Source of the DNA: Kuafuiihalomonas sp050331295
Lineage (GTDB): Bacteria > Myxococcota > Kuafuiibacteriia > Kuafuiibacteriales > Kuafuiibacteriaceae
NCBI GenBank assembly: GCA_050331295.1
Contig: JBHJGZ010000008.1
Span: forward strand, 1 to 64,000
DNA: 64,000 nt
Direction of reading: 5' to 3'
Below the pieces are notes generated by a model, which made no database searches, was not told where the DNA came from, and saw only the letters and a list, made by a program, of their open reading frames with translations. This document shows, one piece after another, positions 42,116 to 49,061 of this stretch (position 1 is its first letter; every line of letters begins with the position of its first letter). The translations under genes and the position numbers were made by a program.

Positions 42116-43473
42116 CCGCCCGGTTGGCCGAAGGGTCGGTACGTCAACATCTCTTGCGTCTCTCTGTGCCGATGACGGTCGGGCTTCTGTCGATGATGAC
42201 GAAGAACCTGGTCGACACCTACTTCGTCGGTCAGCTCGGGACGAACGAACTGTCTGCCATCGGGTTCACGTTCCCGGTGATCTTGCTCATGATGAGCGTG
42301 ACCATCGGTTTGGGAGCCGGAGCGGCATCGGTCGTCTCTCGTGTGGCCGGCGCCGGAGACGTTCGAATGCTCAAGCGCCGGAGCACGGATGCCCTCGTGC
42401 TCGCGTTCGTCGTGGTCAGCTTCGCGTCAGGATTGGGCGTCGCGACCTGTCGCCCTCTGTTTCAGCTCCTGGGCGCCGAGGGAATCATTCTCACCCGCGT
42501 GCTTCAGTACATGCTGCCTTGGTACCTCGGCCTTTTGGTCTTGGTGCTGCCGATGGTGGGCAACAGCCTGCTTCGAGCGGGGGGCGAGGGCGTGCTTCCC
42601 GGGTTGATCATGGTGTTCTCCGCTGCACTCAACGCCGTGTTCGACCCCATCTTCATTTTCGGCTGGTGGGGGGTGCCCGCCATGGGGATCGCGGGCGCGT
42701 CGGTCGCGACGGTCATCAGCAACTTCTTCGCGAGTCTCGCGTCCCTGTGGATGATCGTTCGTCGAGACATGTTGTCGGTTTCGGTCCCGCGGCTATCGGA
42801 GGTATGGATGTCGTGGAAGCAGCTCCTCGTCATCGGTGTGCCCGCGGCCCTTACCAACATGATCAATCCCGCCGGGCTCTTGGTCGTGACCGCGCTGCTC
42901 GCTTCCGTGAGCGCCGAGGCGGTCGCAGCGTTCGGCGTTGCGAGTCGCCTGGAGAGCCTGTCGGCCATCCTGCTGTTGTCGCTGTCTGCTGCCATCGGGC
43001 CGATGGTGGGCCAAAACTACGGCGCCCGCCGCTTAGACCGAGTGGAGCGCAGTCTCCATGTCGCGTTTCAGCTCTGCCTGGCGTCGGGTCTCGCGGCGGC
43101 CCTGGTACTGGCGATGGCGGGGCCCTACGTCACACCGCTGTTCGACGATTCGGCCGAAGTTCAACGCATCGCGAACACTTATCTTTTCATCGTCCCTGTG
43201 ACGCTCGCCGGTTACGGGATCAATATCGTAGTCGCCGCTGCCTTCAATGCGCTCGGGCGCCCTCTCACCGCCTCCTCCATGACCATCGGTCGGATGTTCG
43301 GTGTGTACGTACCTTTGGCTTTCATGCTGGTCCAATGGACGGACCTGGGGGCGACGGCGGTCTTCGTCGGCGGGGCCGCCGCCAACATCGCCGGGGGGGT
43401 GCTCGGGGGCCTCGCCACCCAGGGACTTCGGCGGCGCCTCGGCAGCCGGTTCGAGGCCGCCGCGACCGCTTGA
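42112..43473 (+). CDS. MATE-family efflux transporter
   Basis: A 453-residue inner-membrane protein with about 12 TM helices in two related halves, as in MATE transporters (NorM/DinF type), which export cationic drugs or other compounds using Na+ or H+ gradients. Typical stretches are LSVPMTVGLLSMMTKNLVDTYFVGQLG in the first half and LLSLSAAIGPMVGQNYGARR in the second. It is translationally coupled (ATGA) to mpl. A link to cell-wall precursor movement is only a possibility; the substrate cannot be read from the sequence. It converges on the acyltransferase-like gene. Confidence 0.9.
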   Translation: MTARLAEGSVRQHLLRLSVPMTVGLLSMMTKNLVDTYFVGQLGTNELSAIGFTFPVILLMMSVTIGLGAGAASVVSRVAGAGDVRMLKRRSTDALVLAFVVVSFASGLGVATCRPLFQLLGAEGIILTRVLQYMLPWYLGLLVLVLPMVGNSLLRAGGEGVLPGLIMVFSAALNAVFDPIFIFGWWGVPAMGIAGASVATVISNFFASLASLWMIVRRDMLSVSVPRLSEVWMSWKQLLVIGVPAALTNMINPAGLLVVTALLASVSAEAVAAFGVASRLESLSAILLLSLSAAIGPMVGQNYGARRLDRVERSLHVAFQLCLASGLAAALVLAMAGPYVTPLFDDSAEVQRIANTYLFIVPVTLAGYGINIVVAAAFNALGRPLTASSMTIGRMFGVYVPLAFMLVQWTDLGATAVFVGGAAANIAGGVLGGLATQGLRRRLGSRFEAAATA

Positions 43474-43537
43474 AGCGACGAACGCCGTCGCGTCGTTTTT
43501 GGTGCTGCAGGAGAGACGTGTGCCGAGGCTGATCGGG

Positions 43538-44749
43538 TCAGAGCGCAGCGCCCGATGGTTCAAAGGCCTCGTGCACGTACGGTTCGGTCACGTAATCCGG
43601 CAACATGCGAGTGGGGTCGAGAAAGTCGTCATCTTGCGTGTAACGAGAGGTGAAAGAGACGTGGAGATCTGCCCGGGTTCCGACGAGAAGAAAGTAGTAC
43701 GGAAGGGTCAGCTCCCACGGATGACACGAAATCACGCTCGGGAATCCGGCCAAGGATATCTTCTCTCGACCGACCGGCAGGCTGCTCACCAGAACATCCA
43801 CTTGTTTCCGGTAGTGAGAAACCAGCCGCGCGAAGGCTTGGTCGGGCATGCGACCCAGAGCGTATGACTGCGCGGAAGACGTGCCCCAATTCAGCATCGG
43901 ATTCTTGGTTTGTTTCTTCAGCTGTTGAACGATGCTCTTGAGGTCCCCGCGCTTCACCTTGCACAAGAACACCCCGTACTTGTTTCGTCCCTGCAGGAAC
44001 GGATAGTACGCCGTCATCCCCACGTTCAGCCGGTCTCGCTCTGGGTGTCGCGCGAACACCTCTCCGATGACCATGCCGCAGGTCACGAGGTTGAAGGGCT
44101 CCCGGATCCGGTTCTTCACTACGCGGAGCGGTCGGGCGTCCCACAGCGCCAGGCCCCGGGTCAGGGCGCCCTCGGGCGCGTTCTTTCGAAGCCGACCCCT
44201 CCAGACCAAGCGCCGAGCGGTCCGAGGCAGCGCCATCAGCTCCGGAACAAACGGCGGCGGCGGTGGCACTTGACGGTACGGGACGAGGGGCGGATTCGGG
44301 TCGAACAGATGCCTCAGGGCATTCCACATCCCGACGCCGTCGGTTTGCATGTGGTTCCACACGACCCGGATTTTCCCTTCGATCGCCATGTCGAAGTACA
44401 CCCCGTGACGAGGCTGCAAGAGCGTTTCGGCCGAGATCCGCGGATGCTCCCTGAAGTCTAATTTCCTTCGCCCCAGATCCGCTTCCTCCCGCAGCAGTTT
44501 GGTGCTGTCGGGGTGGCGTTCGAGCGTATCCGCCAGGCGCGAGGTGAACGCTTCCTTGAAAGACCCGTCGATGGCCTTCGAAAAATGGACCGTGAGGTCC
44601 ATGTTGGACGCCTCCCACTCCTCGCGGCCGTACATGGCCATGTAGCGGTCCTCCGAGTTTCGAAGGCGATGCTTCAGGTAGTCAGCGGCGGCGATGAGAC
44701 CTCCTCCGGTCAGCATCGCGATGGATGGCACGATCAGGGGATCAGTCAT
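43538..44749 (-). CDS. HxxxDG-motif acyltransferase-like protein
   Basis: A 403-residue protein with a possible N-terminal membrane anchor (about 8-24, SIAMLTGGGLIAAADYL). The motif NHMQTDGVGMWNALRHLFD (His133, Asp137, Gly138) fits the HxxxDG catalytic motif of the chloramphenicol acetyltransferase-like fold. That fold is shared by wax ester/DGAT synthases, polyketide-associated acyltransferases and condensation domains. Length agrees with a single-domain enzyme. The C-terminal SFTSRYTQDDDFLDPTRML resembles the dimer-pair closing region of such proteins. Substrate unknown; a lipid or ester product is inferred. Shared direction with the epimerase gene upstream, 88 bp away. Confidence 0.6.
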   Translation of the reverse strand: MTDPLIVPSIAMLTGGGLIAAADYLKHRLRNSEDRYMAMYGREEWEASNMDLTVHFSKAIDGSFKEAFTSRLADTLERHPDSTKLLREEADLGRRKLDFREHPRISAETLLQPRHGVYFDMAIEGKIRVVWNHMQTDGVGMWNALRHLFDPNPPLVPYRQVPPPPPFVPELMALPRTARRLVWRGRLRKNAPEGALTRGLALWDARPLRVVKNRIREPFNLVTCGMVIGEVFARHPERDRLNVGMTAYYPFLQGRNKYGVFLCKVKRGDLKSIVQQLKKQTKNPMLNWGTSSAQSYALGRMPDQAFARLVSHYRKQVDVLVSSLPVGREKISLAGFPSVISCHPWELTLPYYFLLVGTRADLHVSFTSRYTQDDDFLDPTRMLPDYVTEPYVHEAFEPSGAAL

Positions 44750-44837
44750 GTGGAGAGTGCTCCCCGCAGCTTATACGTCATCCCCACCTTCGACGCGAAC
44801 GAACCCGGTACCTGACCGCGCGCGCTACGCGCAAACC

Positions 44838-45809
44838 CTATTCCGTCTCCGGTGGGCCGAGACTCCGTGGACCCTCGACATTCATGTACCAGGACACCGT
44901 CTTCTCGATCCCCTCGGAAAACGAAACCCGGGGTCGATACCCGATGGTGGCCTCGGCCTGGGCGATGTCGGCCTGGGAGTGCTTCACGTCCCCCGCTCTC
45001 TCCGGCCCGTAGACCGGGTGCTGGCCTCGGCCGACCGCTGCCCGAACGCGGAGGGCTAGATCGGTCAGTGTCACCCGGCCCCCACAAGCGATGTTGAGCA
45101 CACGGCCCGCGCACGCGTTCTCGGTGGAGCAGGCCAGCAGGTTCGCTTCCACGACATTTTCGACGAACGTGAAATCGCGGCTGGTGGTCCCGTCGCCAAA
45201 GATGGTCGGTGCCTCGTTCCTCAGGCACGCCGCCACGAACTTGGGGATGACGGCGGAATACGGGCTCGAAGGATCCTGCCGAGGCCCAAAGATGTTGAAG
45301 TAGCGGAGCGCCACGGTGTCCAGGCCGTAGTGGGCCGAGAAGGTCTGACAATAGAGTTCGCCGGTGTATTTCTGGATCGCGTAGGGGCTCTTGGGCTGGG
45401 CCGGCATCGATTCCACCTTGGGAAGCGTGGGGGTGTCGCCGTATGCGCTGGACGAAGCGGCATACACGACGCGACGGACTCCGGCGTCCCGGGCGCCGAT
45501 CAGCACGTGAAGGGTTCCGGTCACGTTGGCCTGATGGGTTTCCGCGGGGAGCTGGAGAGACTTGGGCACCGAAGGCATGGCGGCCTGGTGGAGCACGTAG
45601 TCGACGTCCCGGCATGCCGCTCTGCACGTGGCCAGGTCGACCAAGCTTCCTTCGATGAGCTCGATGTCGGAAAGAAACGGGGCCAGGTTCTCTCGTCGCC
45701 CCGAGCTGAAGTCGTCCAGGACTCGGACGGTCATGCCCCGGGTGAGAAGGGCTTCGACCAGATGGGAGCCGATGAAACCGGCCCCGCCGGTGACCAGATA
45801 TCGCGTCAT
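44838..45809 (-). CDS. NAD-dependent UDP-sugar epimerase (SDR superfamily)
   Basis: A 323-residue extended short-chain dehydrogenase. The NAD-binding GGAGFIGSHL is at 8-17, and the catalytic triad is supplied by SSSAYGD (Ser near 120) and Tyr143/Lys147 in SPYAIQKYTGE. ALRYFNIFGPRQDPSSPYSAVIPKF and FTFVENVVEANLLA resemble UDP-GlcNAc/UDP-Glc 4-epimerases of the WbpP/GalE type. It probably makes a surface-polysaccharide sugar nucleotide. It is divergent from the alpha/beta hydrolase gene. The exact substrate is not decided by the sequence. Confidence 0.85.
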   Translation of the reverse strand: MTRYLVTGGAGFIGSHLVEALLTRGMTVRVLDDFSSGRRENLAPFLSDIELIEGSLVDLATCRAACRDVDYVLHQAAMPSVPKSLQLPAETHQANVTGTLHVLIGARDAGVRRVVYAASSSAYGDTPTLPKVESMPAQPKSPYAIQKYTGELYCQTFSAHYGLDTVALRYFNIFGPRQDPSSPYSAVIPKFVAACLRNEAPTIFGDGTTSRDFTFVENVVEANLLACSTENACAGRVLNIACGGRVTLTDLALRVRAAVGRGQHPVYGPERAGDVKHSQADIAQAEATIGYRPRVSFSEGIEKTVSWYMNVEGPRSLGPPETE

Positions 45810-45900
45810 GGGGTTGTGCTATGCGAGAACGGGAGGAATCGACAGTCGATGAGGGACGGCCCTTGCGCCGCCGCGCTCCGACACGTGAGAAGGCCCGGCG

Positions 45901-46857
45901 ATGCCGGACATTATTCGTCGACGGGCAGGATGGTGGCAGCGCACCGGGTCCGTCTTGGCGTCGGATGGCGTACCGGTGGCGTACGCGCTGGGTGGGCCCC
46001 CTGAACAGCTCAGCCTGGTGTGCTGTAACGGCCTGGGGGTGTCGACATTCTTTTGGAATTACCTCGGCGAGTACTTCACGCACCGGTTTCAGGTCGTGGT
46101 CTGGGACTATCGCGGTCACGGAAGCTCGGGTCGGCCGCGGAACCCGCAGAATCTGACCATCGCAGCCCTGGTCGACGACCTGATCCGAGTGATGGACTCG
46201 TGCGGGGTCCAGCAAGCGGTCCTGCTCGGCCATTCGCTCGGGACCCAGGTGATTCTGGAGGCTTGGCACCGGCATCCCGACCGGGTGAAGGCCTTGGTTC
46301 CCATACTCGGCGCGCCGGGCCGCCCGGCGGATACGTTGTTGGACCCGCGGGTTGGGCAGGCGCTGTTTCGCCTGGTTTACCTCCTGGGCACGCAGGCGCC
46401 TGAAGCAGTTCAGCTCACGCTTCGCGCCACGCTGCACCGGAATCTGACCTGGCACCTGATCCGCAGAAGCGGTTTGGTCCATCCGGACCTGTGCCGGCCT
46501 GAGGACATCGAACCCTATCTCGAGCATCTGAGTCGTCAGGACATCGAGGTTTTCGCAGAAATGCTTCGGGCCGCGCAGGAGCACGATGCCACGCCCTTTC
46601 TTTCGCAGATCGCGGTGCCGACCCTGGTGGTAGCGGGCGAACGGGACCTTTTCACGCCGCGGCATCTGTCCATCGAGATGGCGACTCGGATTCAGGGAGC
46701 GGAACTCCTCGAGATTCCGCGAGGCTCCCATGCCGCCTTGGTCGAGCAACCGGAGCTCATCAACCTTCGACTCGAGAAGTTTCTGACGGAGCGAGTGCTC
46801 CCAAACCAGGCGAGCGCGCCATCCTTGGGTTCTGAGGACTTGACGAACGAAAGTTGA
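45901..46857 (+). CDS. Alpha/beta-hydrolase
   Basis: A 318-residue alpha/beta-hydrolase. The oxyanion region reads CCNGLGVSTFFW, the nucleophile elbow is GHSLG (Ser112), the acid is likely the Asp in VAGERDLFTP, and the catalytic His is in RGSHAALVEQP. A helical cap (about 150-225) separates the two halves. The family covers esterases, lactonases and haloperoxidases, so no substrate is assigned. No signal peptide. It ends 75 bp before rpsU on the same strand. Confidence 0.85.
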   Translation: MPDIIRRRAGWWQRTGSVLASDGVPVAYALGGPPEQLSLVCCNGLGVSTFFWNYLGEYFTHRFQVVVWDYRGHGSSGRPRNPQNLTIAALVDDLIRVMDSCGVQQAVLLGHSLGTQVILEAWHRHPDRVKALVPILGAPGRPADTLLDPRVGQALFRLVYLLGTQAPEAVQLTLRATLHRNLTWHLIRRSGLVHPDLCRPEDIEPYLEHLSRQDIEVFAEMLRAAQEHDATPFLSQIAVPTLVVAGERDLFTPRHLSIEMATRIQGAELLEIPRGSHAALVEQPELINLRLEKFLTERVLPNQASAPSLGSEDLTNES

Positions 46858-46871
46858 TGACTACACTCCGT

Positions 46872-46928
46872 GCTCCTTTGCGCTTCGGGGTGAAGGAGCG
46901 ACCCCGGTAACGGGATACGAGGAGGTGA
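46872..46928 (+). promoter_or_regulatory. Structured leader and perfect Shine-Dalgarno of rpsU
   Basis: GCTCCTT (46872-46878) pairs with AAGGAGC (46893-46899), and CCCG/CGGG form a second small hairpin just after it. The ribosome-binding site AGGAGGTGA (46920-46928) is a perfect nine-base complement of the usual 16S 3' end. The CTCCT in the first hairpin could alternatively pair with this site. The layout could allow translational control of S21 and the downstream dnaG-rpoD. Confidence 0.45.
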
Positions 46929-46932
46929 GTTC

Positions 46933-47133
46933 ATGCCAGGCGTAAGAGTGAAGGAAGGAGAATCCTTCGAGCGCGCCATGCGCCGCTTCAAGAAGCAGTG
47001 CGAGCGAGCTGGCATCCTCGGCGAAATCCGCAAACGGGAGTATTATGAAAAGCCGTCCGTCAAGAAGAAGAAGAAGGCCGCGGCGGCCCGGAAGCGGTTG
47101 ATCAAGCGTATGCGCAAGGAGGGGCAGGCCTGA
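46933..47133 (+). CDS. rpsU: 30S ribosomal protein S21
   Basis: A 66-residue bS21, the small basic protein beside the anti-Shine-Dalgarno end of 16S rRNA. GVRVKEGESFERAMRRFKKQCERAGILGEIRKREYYEKPS (positions 3-42) is the family core, and the lysine-rich tail is typical. It opens the rpsU-dnaG-rpoD operon, an arrangement long known as the macromolecular synthesis operon. It has an unusually strong ribosome-binding site. Confidence 0.98.
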   Translation: MPGVRVKEGESFERAMRRFKKQCERAGILGEIRKREYYEKPSVKKKKKAAAARKRLIKRMRKEGQA

Positions 47134-47169
47134 CGGCCCGCATCTCGGAAACGGCCCACCCATCGGCTC

Positions 47170-49050
47170 ATGTCGGCGTCGATTCCCCCGAATGTCATTC
47201 AAGAGGTCCGGGAACGCGCCAACCTGCTTGATATCGTTCAAAAATACGTGCGCCTCGAACGCCGAGGGCGCCGTTGGGTAGGGCTGTGTCCGTTTCACTC
47301 GGAAAAGACGCCCTCGTTCGGGGTGAGCCCTCAGAAGCAGCTCTTTCACTGCTTCGGCTGCCAGGTCGGAGGCGACCTGTTCGCGTTCGTCATGCGCATG
47401 GAGGCCCTCTCCTTTCCTGAAGCGGTGCGAAAGCTGGCCGCCGAGTGCGGCGTGGACGTCCCGAAACCCAAGGTGAGCGCTCGGGAGGCCAAGGACCGGG
47501 CCGAGCGAGAGGCGCAATGGGCGGCCAATCGCTCAGCCGAAGCCTGGTTTTGTAGGCACTTGAGTCCCGAGACGGTCGCTTGGTCGTACCTGACTCTGGA
47601 CCGAGGCCTGAACCCCGAAACCATCGAGCGATTCGCCATCGGTTTTTCGCCGGATGACTGGGATGCACTCCCGCGCTGCCTGCTCGCTGAAGGACTCGTC
47701 GAAGCGGCCATCTCGGTTGGATTGCTCAGCCGGAGGCAGCGAGACGGAGGCACGTACAGCCGGTTTCGCAAGAAGGTCATGTTCCCGATCAGAGCGCCGG
47801 ACGGGAAGGTTGTGGCCTTCGGCGCGCGACGCGCCGATTGGCTCGATGCCGACGGTCCGAAGTATCTCAACTCGCCGGAGAGCGGGATCTACGACAAGTC
47901 TTCGGTTCTCTATGGGCTCTACGAGGGCCAAAAATCGATTCGTCAGCTTCATCGGGCCATCCTGGTGGAGGGCTATTTCGATGTGATCGCCCTGCACCAA
48001 GCCGGCCTCGAGGAAGCGGTAGCCGCCTGCGGCACCGCGTTGACCGCGCGGCATGCAGGACTCCTGCGGAAATGGGTGAACGAGGTGATCCTTGCGTACG
48101 ACGCGGATGCGGCGGGACACGAGGCCATCCTCAAGTCTGCGCTGCCCCTCCTCTCCAGCGGACTCGACGTGCGGGTGATCGAACTGCCGGCTGGGGAGGA
48201 TCCGGATAGTTACGTGAGAAGGAACGGTGGATCGGCGTTTCAGGCGTTGGTGGATACCGCGCCCTCCGTCTTCGACGACGTGGTCCGAAGGGTTCGGGCT
48301 CGGAGCGCGGGAGGCGGGATCGCGGGGGCGACGCAGGCGGTGGAGCAATTGGTCCCCTTGCTTCGGAGCATCTCTGAGCCCCTGAAACGTGAGGTGGCGA
48401 CGGAGACCGCGGCGTCGGCACTAGGGGTCCCAACGCGGGTGCTGACGCGCCACCTCCATTCGCCGATCCCGGGCGGCTCTGGAGACGGTCGCATCCATCG
48501 GGCCGATGCAGGGTCGCCGTCCGCCTCGTCGATACCGAGGCGAAGGGTCGCGCCCGAAACGCCCGTTCGGCATCGTGCTCAGGGTCCGGGTGCGCCGCCG
48601 AAGACCGCGCATGAAGCGGGCTTTGGGGTTTCTCCTGTAGAGGCCGCGATCCTGAGGACATTATTGGATCGCCCCGACGAAATGATTCATGCCCTCGAAA
48701 GAAGAAAGGCACTTGACGCGTTGTCATCGACAGCCTTTGAAGCGGCGGTTGGGGACCTGGTGGAGGTCCACCGTTCCGGCAACCGTTTGACCGGTCCGTC
48801 GATCTTGGAACGTGTCTTCGCGGGGGACACGCTGAGCGCGTCAGACCAAGCCTCGCTCAGAGGCAAGCTCATGGAGGATCTTCCAAATCCGGACGACCCG
48901 GATGAGTTGACGAAACGGTGGGTAAAGCAACGCCGTGAGGCACAGCTGAAAGCCCTAAGATTGCGCATCGAACGCGCGCATTCGCCGGATGAGCGGCGCG
49001 CGCTCGAAGCAGAGCTTTTGGAGCAGGCGAGCCAAATTCTGGCTTCGTAG
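47170..49050 (+). CDS. dnaG: DNA primase
   Basis: A 626-residue primase that makes RNA primers at the replication fork. The N-terminal zinc ribbon has Cys40, His43, Cys61 and Cys64 (LCPFHSEKTPSF and HCFGCQVGGD). The RNA polymerase core includes GFSPDDWDALPR and FGARR, followed by the TOPRIM acidic motifs VEGYFDVIALHQAG and YDADAAG. The C-terminal region (from about 430) contains a Pro/Arg-rich linker and a helical DnaB-binding domain. It starts 36 bp after rpsU with no strong ribosome-binding site and ends 11 bp before rpoD. Confidence 0.97.
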   Translation: MSASIPPNVIQEVRERANLLDIVQKYVRLERRGRRWVGLCPFHSEKTPSFGVSPQKQLFHCFGCQVGGDLFAFVMRMEALSFPEAVRKLAAECGVDVPKPKVSAREAKDRAEREAQWAANRSAEAWFCRHLSPETVAWSYLTLDRGLNPETIERFAIGFSPDDWDALPRCLLAEGLVEAAISVGLLSRRQRDGGTYSRFRKKVMFPIRAPDGKVVAFGARRADWLDADGPKYLNSPESGIYDKSSVLYGLYEGQKSIRQLHRAILVEGYFDVIALHQAGLEEAVAACGTALTARHAGLLRKWVNEVILAYDADAAGHEAILKSALPLLSSGLDVRVIELPAGEDPDSYVRRNGGSAFQALVDTAPSVFDDVVRRVRARSAGGGIAGATQAVEQLVPLLRSISEPLKREVATETAASALGVPTRVLTRHLHSPIPGGSGDGRIHRADAGSPSASSIPRRRVAPETPVRHRAQGPGAPPKTAHEAGFGVSPVEAAILRTLLDRPDEMIHALERRKALDALSSTAFEAAVGDLVEVHRSGNRLTGPSILERVFAGDTLSASDQASLRGKLMEDLPNPDDPDELTKRWVKQRREAQLKALRLRIERAHSPDERRALEAELLEQASQILAS

Positions 49051-49061
49051 AGAGAAGACGA

